Position numbers and translations under genes: made by a program. From positions 496,001 to 560,000 of the forward strand of contig NZ_CP073115.1 in the NCBI RefSeq assembly GCF_024205705.1: 64,000 nt of DNA, given 5' to 3'. The stretch is from Neisseria subflava (GTDB taxonomy: Bacteria; Pseudomonadota; Gammaproteobacteria; Burkholderiales; Neisseriaceae). The notes under the pieces are model-generated. The model ran no database searches. It had not been told where the DNA came from and saw nothing but the letters and a program-made list of their open reading frames with translations. Positions 51,929 through 60,588 of the stretch are shown piece after piece. The stretch's first letter is position 1, and each line of letters begins with the position of its first letter.

Positions 51929-53896
51929 ATGTCAGACGAAAAATTAGAACAAAACGGCTTAAGCCGTCGTTCATTCTTAGGTACTGCCGCTGCTTCCGGT
52001 GCAGGTATTGCCGGTGCCGGTTTGTTGGGCTTGGCCGGTTGCTCTAACGGCGAGGGTGATAAAGCTGCTGCTTCCGGTGCTGCACCTGCCGAAAAAGCCG
52101 CTGCTCATTCTGCCGAACCGGGCAAACAAACTTCCGAAGTCGGTCCGGGCGAACTTGACCAATACTACGGTTTCTTGTCAGGCGGTCAATCAGGCGAAAT
52201 GCGCTTGATCGGTGTACCTTCTATGCGTGAGTTGATGCGTATCCCTGTATTTAATATGGACAGCGCTACCGGTTGGGGTCGTACCAACGAGAGCCTGCGT
52301 ATTTTGAATGAAAAAATTACGCCAGAAACCCGTAAATTCCTGCAAGACAGCGGTCTGCGCTGCTACCCTAACGGCGACTTGCACCACCCGCACTTGTCTT
52401 TTACCGATCAAACTTACGACGGCCGCTATGCATATGCCAACGATAAAGCAAACAACCGCGTTTGCCGTATCCGCTTGGATGTGATGAAAACCGATAAAAT
52501 CGTTGAAATTCCAAACGTTTCAGGTGTTCACGGTCTGCGTCCTCAACGCTATCCGAAAACTGGCTACGTATTTGCCAACGGCGAGCATATCGTTCCTGTT
52601 GACGGCGTAGGCAAATGGGATGATCCTAAAACTTGGAATGCCGTTTATACTGCAGTTGACGGCGAAACCATGGACATCGCATGGCAAGTATTGGTAGACG
52701 GTAACTTGGATAATGGCGATGCCGACTACCAAGGTAAATACTCTTTCTCTACCTGCTATAACTCTGAACGCGCTTTGACTGTACAAGGTGCATCTTCTAA
52801 CGAACAAGACTGGTGTGTGGTATTTAACCTGGCTGCCATCGAAGAAGGCATCAAAAAAGGCGACTTCAAAGAAGTTAATGGCGTGAAAATGTTGGACGGT
52901 CGTGCGGAAGCCAACTCTCCATACACTCGTTACATCCCAGTTCCTAACTCTCCTCACGGCTGTAATGCAAGCCCTGACGGCAAATACATCATGCTCAACG
53001 GTAAACTGTCTCCAACCGTTACCGTATTGGATGTCAGCAAACTGGATGACTTGTTTGCAGGTAAAATCAAAGAGCGCGATGTTGTCGTAGCCGAGCCTCA
53101 ACTGGGTCTTGGCCCATTACACACTGCATTTGACGGTCGCGGCAATGCCTATACTACATTGTTTATCGACAGCCAAATGGTGAAATGGAACATCGACGAT
53201 GCGATTAAAGCCTATAAAGGCGAGAAAATCGATCCGATCAAACAAAAACTCGACGTTCACTATCAACCGGGCCACAACCACACTACCATGGGCGAAACCA
53301 AAGAAGCCGACGGTAAATGGTTGGTATCTTTGAACAAGTTCTCTAAAGACCGCTTCTTGAATGCCGGTCCTTTGAAACCTGAGTGTGACCAATTGATCGA
53401 CATCTCCGGCGACGAAATGCGTCTGGTGCATGACAATCCGACTTTTGCTGAACCACACGACTTGTGCTTGGTTGCTGCGTCTAAAGTGAACCCAAGCAAA
53501 ACTTGGGACCGCAAAGACCCATGGTTCTGGCAAGAAGCTTTGGAACAAGCTCAAAAAGACGGTGTTGAGCTGGAAAAAGCTGCCAAAGTCGTACGTGAAG
53601 GCAACAAAGTACGCGTGTACATGACTGCCGTTGCGCCTGCTTACAGCGTTCCTCAATTTGAAGTGAACCAAGGCGACGAAGTTACCGTATATGTAACCAA
53701 CGTTGAGACCATTGAAGACTTGACTCACGGCTTTACTTTGGAAGGTTATGGCATTGCTATGGAGATTGGCCCGCAAGCTACATCTTCTGTAACCTTCAAG
53801 GCTGTCCGTCCAGGCGTACACTGGTACTACTGCCAATGGTTCTGCCACGCATTGCACATGGAAATGTCTGGCCAAATGATTGTTAAACCAAAATAA
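51929..53896 (+). CDS. nosZ: Nitrous oxide reductase NosZ, full length, Tat signal with lipobox
   Basis: A 655-residue enzyme reducing N2O to N2. It has an N-terminal seven-bladed propeller with CuZ ligand His (DLHHPHLSFT, VHGLRPQRYP, NSPHGCNASPDG, PLHTAFDGRGNAYTT, HYQPGHNHTT, AEPHDLCLV). A C-terminal cupredoxin CuA domain carries the Cys-x3-Cys site in YYCQWFCHALHMEMSG. The signal RRSFLGTAAASGAGIAGAGL is twin-arginine and ends in a lipobox-like LAGC, suggesting membrane anchoring. No frameshift is present, unlike the degraded copies reported from some pathogenic Neisseria. Confidence 0.95.
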   Translation: MSDEKLEQNGLSRRSFLGTAAASGAGIAGAGLLGLAGCSNGEGDKAAASGAAPAEKAAAHSAEPGKQTSEVGPGELDQYYGFLSGGQSGEMRLIGVPSMRELMRIPVFNMDSATGWGRTNESLRILNEKITPETRKFLQDSGLRCYPNGDLHHPHLSFTDQTYDGRYAYANDKANNRVCRIRLDVMKTDKIVEIPNVSGVHGLRPQRYPKTGYVFANGEHIVPVDGVGKWDDPKTWNAVYTAVDGETMDIAWQVLVDGNLDNGDADYQGKYSFSTCYNSERALTVQGASSNEQDWCVVFNLAAIEEGIKKGDFKEVNGVKMLDGRAEANSPYTRYIPVPNSPHGCNASPDGKYIMLNGKLSPTVTVLDVSKLDDLFAGKIKERDVVVAEPQLGLGPLHTAFDGRGNAYTTLFIDSQMVKWNIDDAIKAYKGEKIDPIKQKLDVHYQPGHNHTTMGETKEADGKWLVSLNKFSKDRFLNAGPLKPECDQLIDISGDEMRLVHDNPTFAEPHDLCLVAASKVNPSKTWDRKDPWFWQEALEQAQKDGVELEKAAKVVREGNKVRVYMTAVAPAYSVPQFEVNQGDEVTVYVTNVETIEDLTHGFTLEGYGIAMEIGPQATSSVTFKAVRPGVHWYYCQWFCHALHMEMSGQMIVKPK

Positions 53897-53921
53897 TTTC
53901 GGTTTGATGATTTAATTCTTC

Positions 53922-53955
53922 AGGCCGTCTGAAAAAACATTCTTTCAGACGGCCT
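53922..53955. terminator. Inverted DUS terminator between nosZ and nosD
   Basis: AGGCCGTCTGAAAA with complement and TTTAT. It may partly uncouple nosDFYLX from nosRZ. Confidence 0.75.
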
Positions 53956-54088
53956 TTATAGCAAAGTTGTTTGTCGGCCGATATGGCCACAAAATGAAAG
54001 CCATCATCAGACAGCTTTGCTATAACACCAAAATACCTGTTTCCGCATCGGTTTATCATGCGGCAAGCAGGCCGTCTGAAACAGAGAT

Positions 54089-55474
54089 ATGATTATGACG
54101 CACACACAAATCCATCGTTCCAAATGGCAACGTGCCGCACTCGTATTGCTGCTTGGCAGCATGGTTCAGACGGCCTTTGCCGCAGTCATCAACGTATCCG
54201 CACAAGACAATCTCAATGATGCTTTGGCGCGCGCCCAAGCCGGCGATACGCTCAAGCTTGCCTCCGGTACATACAAAACCAAACTCTATATCGACAAACC
54301 CATTACCATCGAAGGCCCTGCCGACCGTTCCGCCAAGATTGTCGGCGACCGGAGCGGGAGGACGGTTGCCGTTCATGCGCCTGATGTAACTTTGCGCAAT
54401 CTGACTGTTTCCCATTCCGGCATGAGTTTGCCAGCAATGGATGCCGGTATCTATTTAGAAGAGACGGCAACGCGCGCGCTGGTGGAGCATAACAACATCA
54501 TCGACAATTCTGTCGGCGTGTATATTCATGGTGCAGCAGAATCCATGGTGTGGGAAAATAAAATCATCGGCGATGCAACCCTGCGCGTCAACGAACGCGG
54601 CAACGGCGTAACCGTCTGGAATGCGCCCGGTGCGCAAGTGGTCGATAACGATATTTCCAAAGGCCGTGACGGTATTTTTTCAAATACCAGTACTCATAAT
54701 ACCTACAAGGGCAACCGTTTTAGCGACTTACGCTTTGCCGTCCATTATATGTACACCAATGACAGCGAAGTCAGCAACAATATCTCCGTCGGCAACAACA
54801 TGGGTTATGTGCTGATGTTTTCCGAACGCCTGAAAGTGTATGGCAACATTGCCGTTGGCAGCCGCGACCAAGGCATTATGCTCAACTACGTCAATTATTC
54901 CGAAATTCACGATAATGTGATCAACAAGGCAGGCAAATGCGTGTTTGCCTACAATGCCAACTACAATAAAATTTTCGACAACCATTTTGAAAACTGTCAA
55001 ATTGGTATTCACTTTACCGCGGCCATTGAAGGCACAAGCCTGTTCAATAATTCGTTTATCAACAACGAAAGCCAAGTCAAATACGTCAGCACCCGTTTCC
55101 TTGATTGGGGCGAGGGTGGTCGCGGCAACTATTGGAGCGATAACAGCGCCTTTGACCTTGACGGCGACGGCTTCGGCGACAGTGCCTACCGTCCCAACGG
55201 GATTATCGACCAAATCATCTGGCGCGCACCCGTCGCCCGGTTATTGATGAACAGCCCTGCCATCAGCATTGTCAAATGGGCGCAATCGCAATTTCCCGCC
55301 ATCCTGCCTGGCGGCGTAATTGACAGCAAGCCTTTGATGAACCCTGTCCGTAATAAAACGACAACCAAATACGAAGCTATGAAGGACGAATTGCTGCATG
55401 AAGCAAAAACGCACCAATCCGAATGGGGTAATGCCGAAAACGGTGCGCTGACAGGTGGAAATGCCAATATGTAA
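54089..55474 (+). CDS. nosD: NosD, periplasmic copper-site maturation protein
   Basis: A 461-residue periplasmic right-handed beta-helix protein of the CASH/NosD family, needed to assemble the CuZ centre of NosZ. Signal peptide (SKWQRAALVLLLGSMVQTAF), then many beta-helix rungs rich in Asn and Gly (VSHSGMSLPAMDAGIYLEE, NNIIDNSVGVYIHG, NRFSDLRFAVHYMYTNDSEV, NYSEIHDNVINKAGKCVFAY). The ATG at 54095 (MTHTQIH) is an equally good start. Partner of NosFY. Confidence 0.93.
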   Translation: MIMTHTQIHRSKWQRAALVLLLGSMVQTAFAAVINVSAQDNLNDALARAQAGDTLKLASGTYKTKLYIDKPITIEGPADRSAKIVGDRSGRTVAVHAPDVTLRNLTVSHSGMSLPAMDAGIYLEETATRALVEHNNIIDNSVGVYIHGAAESMVWENKIIGDATLRVNERGNGVTVWNAPGAQVVDNDISKGRDGIFSNTSTHNTYKGNRFSDLRFAVHYMYTNDSEVSNNISVGNNMGYVLMFSERLKVYGNIAVGSRDQGIMLNYVNYSEIHDNVINKAGKCVFAYNANYNKIFDNHFENCQIGIHFTAAIEGTSLFNNSFINNESQVKYVSTRFLDWGEGGRGNYWSDNSAFDLDGDGFGDSAYRPNGIIDQIIWRAPVARLLMNSPAISIVKWAQSQFPAILPGGVIDSKPLMNPVRNKTTTKYEAMKDELLHEAKTHQSEWGNAENGALTGGNANM

Positions 55475-55476
55475 CC

Positions 55477-55510
55477 TTTCAGACGGCCCAATATCAAAGG
55501 CCGTCTGAAA
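55477..55510. repeat. Inverted DUS pair inside the nos cluster, uptake sequences facing outward
   Basis: TTTCAGACGGCC and GGCCGTCTGAAA (55499-55510) flank an AT-rich 10-base spacer between nosD and nosF. It forms a strong hairpin in the mRNA but lacks a following T run, so it may attenuate or stabilise rather than terminate. Confidence 0.7.
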
Positions 55511-55530
55511 CATTCACTAGAGGAATATTC

Positions 55531-56430
55531 ATGAGCAGTACCAACCACGTTGAATTAAGAAACGTGACCAAGCAGTTTGGCAGCCAAAAGGCCGTCAACC
55601 AAGTCGATCTGGTTCTCAAGGCTGGCGAGAGCGTCGGCATGGCAGGACACAACGGTGCAGGCAAATCTACCATTATGAAGCTGATACTCGGTCTGATTAC
55701 GCCGACCGAGGGCGAAGTGATGCTTTTGGGAGAACCGACCGGCAGTAAAGCAGGGGCGCAGCGTCGCAGCCAAATCGGTTACCTGCCTGAAACGGTTGCA
55801 TTGCACCCTTCATTGACCGGTATCGAAACCATGGATTTCTATGCCAAACTTAAAAAACAGCCCCTGAGTAAAAACCGCGAATTGCTCGAGCGTGTCGGCA
55901 TTTCCCAGGCCGCACGCCGCCGCGTCGGCACTTACTCCAAAGGGATGCGCCAACGCCTCGCTTTGGCACAAGCCTTGTTGGGCGAGCCTAAAGTCTTACT
56001 GTTTGACGAGCCGACTACCGGTCTTGATCCGGCTTCGCGTCAAATGTTTTATGAAGTTGTGCGCGAACTCAATGGGCGCGGCGCAACCGTATTGCTCAGC
56101 ACCCATGCACTGGCCGAGCTTGACGGCCACGCCGACCGCATCATCGTTATGAAAAACGGCGTGAAAGTTGCCGACGGCAGCATGGATGAGTTGCATGTTC
56201 AAAGCGGTCTGCCGCTGACCGTCAACGTCCGCTTGAAAGAAGCGCGCCCGTTGAGCGAGCGTTGGCATCCGCTTTCAGATGGCCTGTCGTATAAAGCGCA
56301 ATGTAAAGCCGAAGAGCGTATGGGACTTTTGAGCGAATTGGGTGATTTGGGCAACCTTGCCTATATCGATATCCATACCCCGACACTTGACGATATGTAC
56401 GCGCAATTCTTGAAGAGGGAAGACGTATGA
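55531..56430 (+). CDS. nosF: NosF, ABC-type ATPase
   Basis: 299 residues. Walker A GHNGAGKST, Q loop in IGYLPETVAL, signature YSKGMRQRLALAQALLG, Walker B VLLFDEPTTGLDP, switch His in LLSTHALAEL. With NosY it powers the transporter that works with NosD in CuZ assembly. It overlaps nosY by four bases. Confidence 0.95.
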   Translation: MSSTNHVELRNVTKQFGSQKAVNQVDLVLKAGESVGMAGHNGAGKSTIMKLILGLITPTEGEVMLLGEPTGSKAGAQRRSQIGYLPETVALHPSLTGIETMDFYAKLKKQPLSKNRELLERVGISQAARRRVGTYSKGMRQRLALAQALLGEPKVLLFDEPTTGLDPASRQMFYEVVRELNGRGATVLLSTHALAELDGHADRIIVMKNGVKVADGSMDELHVQSGLPLTVNVRLKEARPLSERWHPLSDGLSYKAQCKAEERMGLLSELGDLGNLAYIDIHTPTLDDMYAQFLKREDV

Positions 56431-57257
56431 ACCCCGTTTGGATTATTACCGGCAAAGAAGTCCGCGACAGCCTGCGCAACCGTTGGGTTCTTGCCGCCGC
56501 ACTTTTGCTTGCCGCATTGGCATTGTCATTAGGCTTTCTTGGCAGCTCGCCTACCGGTTCGGTCAAGGTTGATCCCTTGACGGTAACTGTAGTCAGTCTG
56601 TCCAGCCTGTCTATTTTCCTGATTCCGCTGATTGCGATGTTGCTCTCTTATGACGCGCTGATTGGCGAAATTGAACGCGGTACGATGGCGCTGTTGTTGA
56701 GCTATCCGATTTCGCGCAACCAAATCCTTGCCGGCAAATTTATCGGCCATCTCATCATCCTTGCCTTAGCTACCACGGCAGGCTACGGATTGGCAGGTAT
56801 TACCCTTCAGCTTGCCAACGGCGGTTTTGATATTGCCGCATGGCAACCTTTCGCCCTTTTGATTGCTGCCAGTGTGATTCTTGGCGCAGCCTTTTTGTCT
56901 ATGGGATATTTGATTAGCGCGAAAGTCAAAGAACGCGGTACTGCCGCCGGTATCGCCATCGGCGTATGGCTGTTTTTTGTGGTGATTTTCGATATGGCGC
57001 TTTTGGGTGTTTTGGTTGCTGATACTGAACAAGTCATTACCGCGCCTGTTGTAGAAACCATTCTCTTGTTCAATCCTTCCGACATTTACCGTCTGCTCAA
57101 CCTGACCGGTTATGAAAACACCGCGATGTACGCAGGTATGGCCGGTTTGAGCGAACAAATCAGCCTGAGTATGCCTGTTTTGCTGACGGCTCAGGTATTA
57201 TGGGTTATCATTCCCTTGGTCTTAGCCGCCTGGATTTTCGGAAAGCGACAAATATGA
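56427..57257 (+). CDS. nosY: NosY, ABC-type permease
   Basis: 276 residues with six predicted helices (RWVLAAALLLAALALSLGFL, SSLSIFLIPLIAMLLSYDAL, LLLSYPISRNQILAGKFIGH, GVWLFFVVIFDMALLGVLVA). Member of the ABC-2 NosY family forming the membrane part of NosDFY. Overlaps nosF and nosL by four bases each. Confidence 0.94.
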   Translation: MNPVWIITGKEVRDSLRNRWVLAAALLLAALALSLGFLGSSPTGSVKVDPLTVTVVSLSSLSIFLIPLIAMLLSYDALIGEIERGTMALLLSYPISRNQILAGKFIGHLIILALATTAGYGLAGITLQLANGGFDIAAWQPFALLIAASVILGAAFLSMGYLISAKVKERGTAAGIAIGVWLFFVVIFDMALLGVLVADTEQVITAPVVETILLFNPSDIYRLLNLTGYENTAMYAGMAGLSEQISLSMPVLLTAQVLWVIIPLVLAAWIFGKRQI

Positions 57258-57748
57258 GAAAAATATTATTGACAACCTTCACACTCATCGCATTGGCAGC
57301 CTGCAGCAAGCAGGATAACAGCCCTCCGCCTGCGCCCCAACAAATCAGCGACAGCGCGGTCGGTCATTACTGCAGCATGAATTTGACTGAACACAACGGC
57401 CCTAAAGCGCAAATCTTCTTGAACGGCAAACCTGACAAACCAGTTTGGTTTTCCACCATTAAGCAGATGTTCGGTTATACAAAGCTGCCCGAAGAGCCTA
57501 AAGGCATTCATGTCATCTATGTTACCGATATGGGCAAAGTCAAAGATTGGGAAAAACCCAATGCTGACGCCGAATGGATAGATGCGAAAAAAGCCTATTA
57601 CGTCATCGAAAGCAGCTTTATCGGCGGCATGGGTGCGGAAGACGCACTTCCGTTTGCCGACAAGGCTCAGGCTGAAAAATTCGCCAAAGAAAAAGGCGGC
57701 AGAGTAGTCGGTTTTGCAGAGATGCCCGACGAATACATTTTCAAATAA
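57254..57748 (+). CDS. nosL: NosL, copper chaperone lipoprotein
   Basis: 164 residues. Lipoprotein signal MRKILLTTFTLIALAACSKQ with lipobox LAAC. The mature protein has the NosL Cu(I) site region VGHYCSMNLTEHNGPKAQIF (Cys-x-Met), and ends ALPFADKAQAEKFAKEKGG. It delivers copper to NosZ through NosDFY. ATG overlaps the nosY stop. Confidence 0.93.
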   Translation: MRKILLTTFTLIALAACSKQDNSPPPAPQQISDSAVGHYCSMNLTEHNGPKAQIFLNGKPDKPVWFSTIKQMFGYTKLPEEPKGIHVIYVTDMGKVKDWEKPNADAEWIDAKKAYYVIESSFIGGMGAEDALPFADKAQAEKFAKEKGGRVVGFAEMPDEYIFK

Positions 57749-57761
57749 AACAATCAATAGA

Positions 57762-57790
57762 AGGCCGTCTGAAACAGTTTCAGACGGCCT
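57762..57790. terminator. Inverted DUS terminator after nosL
   Basis: AGGCCGTCTGAAAC and its complement, followed by TTTG; separates nosL from nosX. Confidence 0.78.
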
Positions 57791-57867
57791 TTGTATTGGA
57801 AGCTGCCGATTGATGATTTAATGAATGCGGCTTTCAATGTAAAGATAAAAAATCTAAGGAATACTTT

Positions 57868-58887
57868 ATGTCCACCCCTTTAACGCGCCGCCGTTTCCTT
57901 GCCATAGCTGCCACCCTTGCCGCCGGTGTCGGCATTCCTTTTGCCATCAGCCGCAAAACCAATCAACCGACTCATCCGACCAGCCCAAATCAAGAAGAGC
58001 AGCCAGTTATTTGGAGAGGCATTGCATTGGGTTCGGGCGCGGAGTTGCGTTTGTTCGGCGTTGAGCGCAAGCAGGCAGAAATATTAGTCAACAAAGTATT
58101 GGCGGAAGTTTTACGGTTGGAAAAAATCTTCAGCCTGTATCGGGACGACAGCCTGATCAGCCGTTTAAACCGAGAAGGCCGTCTGAAAAATCCGCCATCT
58201 GATTTTTTACAGCTGCTCAGTATCAGCCGAGATATCCATCAGCTGACGCAGGGTGCATTTGATCCCAGCATTCAGCCATTGTGGAATCTGTATGCCGATC
58301 ATTTCAGACGAAACCCTAAAACCGAAACGCCGCCATCTGAACGCAGTATCAAAGACACGCTCAAATTAGTGGATTTCAACAAAGTCGATTTTGATACCAA
58401 AGAAATCCGTTTTGCCCAAAGAGGCATGGGCCTGTCGCTCAACGGCATTGCGCAGGGCTATATCACCGACAAAGTAGCTGAATTGTTGAAGCAGCAAGGC
58501 GTTACCCAGGCATTGATTGATATGGGGGAGATTTACGGCTTTGATAATGCTAACCAGCGCGAGTGGAATGTCAGCATTCGCAATCCCGACCAAGAAGACC
58601 AAATCCTGACCACTATTGCCATGAAAAATCAAGCGTTTGCCACATCGGGCGGCTATGGCACGGTAATGGACGAGGCAGGCAAATTTACCCATCTGTTTGA
58701 CCCGCGCACAGGCGGAAGCCAGCCGCGCTATAAAAGCATGAGCGTCATGGCGGAGAGTGCGGCGGTTGCCGATGCTTTTTCTACCGCATTTTCTATTATG
58801 GATGAAGCGGCCATCCGAGCAGCGGCCCAAGTTAAAAAGGCACAGGTTTGGCTGGTGATGCCGAATAATGAATTGAAGAAGATTTGA
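57868..58887 (+). CDS. nosX: NosX, ApbE-type FAD:protein FMN transferase
   Basis: 339 residues. Twin-arginine signal TRRRFLAIAATLAAGVGIPF, then the ApbE fold (LEKIFSLYRDDSLISRLNRE, LTQGAFDPSIQPLWNLY, MGLSLNGIAQGYITDKVAEL, FATSGGYGTVMDE, THLFDPRTGGSQP, ESAAVADAFSTAF) with the metal/FAD-binding Asp. It covalently attaches FMN to NosR on the periplasmic side. Placement at the end of the nos group favours NosX over a general ApbE. Confidence 0.92.
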   Translation: MSTPLTRRRFLAIAATLAAGVGIPFAISRKTNQPTHPTSPNQEEQPVIWRGIALGSGAELRLFGVERKQAEILVNKVLAEVLRLEKIFSLYRDDSLISRLNREGRLKNPPSDFLQLLSISRDIHQLTQGAFDPSIQPLWNLYADHFRRNPKTETPPSERSIKDTLKLVDFNKVDFDTKEIRFAQRGMGLSLNGIAQGYITDKVAELLKQQGVTQALIDMGEIYGFDNANQREWNVSIRNPDQEDQILTTIAMKNQAFATSGGYGTVMDEAGKFTHLFDPRTGGSQPRYKSMSVMAESAAVADAFSTAFSIMDEAAIRAAAQVKKAQVWLVMPNNELKKI

Positions 58888-58969
58888 GATTGAGAAAAAG
58901 AATGGTTTTGCCAGTTGGTTTGAATATATGAATAAGGGAAAGTCTAAGATATTGAAATAATGAAATATA

Positions 58970-59100
58970 AAAAAAGAAGGGCTGCCCAAGGGGCAACCCT
59001 GAAACTCTTGCAGCTGGGAGTAATTAGCAAGAGATTACGACACTTAAAACAAAAATTCACTCATTTCAAAGCACGAAGCTTTAATATCTAAGCAAAACGG
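58970..59100 (-). ncRNA. Candidate minus-strand small RNA
   Basis: Read on the minus strand, a hairpin (CTCTTGC / GCAAGAG, 59005-59033) presents the loop TAATTACTCCCAGCT, and is followed by a classic terminator AGGGTTGCC-CCTTG-GGCAGCCCT (58978-59000) with TCTTTTTTT. The loop contains CTCCC, complementary to Shine-Dalgarno sequences. Possible promoter near 59100 is weak (TTGAGC, 17 bases, then AT-rich), so the 5' end is a guess. Only the 3' half is well supported. Confidence 0.45.
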
Positions 59101-59440
59101 TATTTCGACCGCTCAAACCCCTTCGATACGGAGAAACACAACATATATGGGAAAATCCGACAAAGTGGTTTGAAGCAATTCAGATGAGCGGTCTGTAATG
59201 CAGATAACCGGATGTCTTTAGATGAACGGTATAATATCAGGATAAGCGGAACATTACTAGTGAATATTATAAAAAAGTAGAATAATTCATTTAGTGATTG
59301 ATTCTATTGAATAAAAACATGATTTCTTATTGAACTTTTTTACAACATATTGATTTGGTTTTAAAAAGGGAATTACGTAAGTATTTGGCGTTAATCAAAA
59401 AACTTATTTTGAGCTTTGAGAAGAGATAATCAATAGAAAA

Positions 59441-59466
59441 AGGCCGTCTGAACGTTCAGACGGCCT
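59441..59466. terminator. Inverted DUS terminator of the metNIQ operon
   Basis: AGGCCGTCTGAAC and its complement followed by TTTTTT on the plus side and an A run (T run for metQ) on the other; it ends metQ transcription. Confidence 0.85.
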
Positions 59467-59482
59467 TTTTTCAAAGAGCGAT

Positions 59483-60394
59483 TTATTTGGTTGCAGAAGC
59501 AGTAGAGGCGGCTTCGGCTTGAGCACCTGCTGCTGCGTTTTCACCCCATGCCGCAGGGTATTTGTAACCGGCAAAGCGTTTTTGTGAGTAAGCTTTGAAC
59601 TCGTCAGAGTTGTAGGCTTCGGTTACATCTTTCAGCCATTGGCTGTCTTTGTCGGCAGTGCGGACGGCAGACCAGTTAACGTAGGCGAAGCTTGGCTCTT
59701 GGAATAGGGCTTCGGTCAGTTTCATGCCGCTGCTCATGGCGTAGTTGCCGTTAACGATGGCAAAGTCAACGTCGGCACGGCTGCGTGGCAGTTGGGCGGC
59801 TTCAAGTTCTACGATTTGGATGTTTTTTGGATTTTCGGCAATATCGTTTTTAGAGGCAGTCAGCGGATCAACGTCGGCTTTCAGTTTAATCCAGCCCAAT
59901 TCGTTCAACATAACCAATGCACGGGCAAAGTTAGATGGGTCGTTAGGTGCAGAAACGCTGACGCCGTCTTTCAATTCGTCCAAAGATTTCAGTTTGCCAG
60001 GATAGAGGCCCAAAGGTGCAGTCGGTACTTGGAAGGCTTCAATGATGTCCAGTTTGTGTTCTTTTTTGAAGTCGTCCAGATAAGGTTTGTGTTGGAAGAT
60101 GTTGATGTCCAATTCGCCTTCAGCCAAAGCAAGGTTGGGGCGCACATAGTCGGTAAATTCGATCAGTTTGACTTTATAGCCTTTTTTCTCCAAAGCCGGT
60201 TGGATTTGGTCTTTAACCATATCGCCGAAGTCGCCGACGGTTGTACCGAAGACGATTTCTTTTTTCTCTGCGCCGTTGTCGGCAGAAGAAGCAGCAGAGG
60301 CAGCAGGCGCGCTGTCTTTTTGACCGCCGCAGGCAGCCAGTACGATGGCCAGCGCAGCAGCAGAAAGGGTTTTGAAGAATGTGTTGGTTTTCAT
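59483..60394 (-). CDS. metQ: MetQ, methionine-binding lipoprotein (NlpA family)
   Basis: 303 residues. Lipoprotein signal MKTNTFFKTLSAAALAIVLA with lipobox LAAC; the substrate-binding domain (EIVFGTTVGDFGDMVKDQIQ, GELDINIFQHKPYLDDFKKE, VSAPNDPSNFARALVMLNEL, DFAIVNGNYAMSSGM) is that of MetQ. It delivers methionine to MetNI and in meningococci is the surface antigen GNA1946. The C-terminus has an Ala-rich tail. Separated from metI by a DUS terminator and about 195 bases, so it may also have its own promoter. Confidence 0.93.
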   Translation of the reverse strand: MKTNTFFKTLSAAALAIVLAACGGQKDSAPAASAASSADNGAEKKEIVFGTTVGDFGDMVKDQIQPALEKKGYKVKLIEFTDYVRPNLALAEGELDINIFQHKPYLDDFKKEHKLDIIEAFQVPTAPLGLYPGKLKSLDELKDGVSVSAPNDPSNFARALVMLNELGWIKLKADVDPLTASKNDIAENPKNIQIVELEAAQLPRSRADVDFAIVNGNYAMSSGMKLTEALFQEPSFAYVNWSAVRTADKDSQWLKDVTEAYNSDEFKAYSQKRFAGYKYPAAWGENAAAGAQAEAASTASATK

Positions 60395-60542
60395 ATTTTG
60401 CTCCAGATGGATGATAAAACGGTTTCAGACGGCCTTAAGCTGCCGCCGTCAAAAAAAGAGGAATTGTAAATCTATTTTGGGAATATGAGGGTGTTTTTTG
60501 TAGATTTATTTGGTATATCCTAATATGTTCTAAATAGATAAC

Positions 60543-60581
60543 AGGCCGTCTGAAAAATAGTAAGTCCATTTCAGACGGCCT
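60543..60581. terminator. Inverted DUS pair between metI and metQ
   Basis: AGGCCGTCTGAAAAA and TTTCAGACGGCCT eight bases past the metI stop; likely partial terminator within the operon. Confidence 0.72.
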
Positions 60582-60588
60582 GGTTTGT

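Larger units (their letters stand above)
58888..59482. other. 595-bp intergenic region between convergent nosX and metQ
   Basis: No protein-coding ORF. It holds a minus-strand hairpin-plus-terminator unit (58970-59100, candidate sRNA), an AT-rich remainder, and the metQ terminator. Confidence 0.55.
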
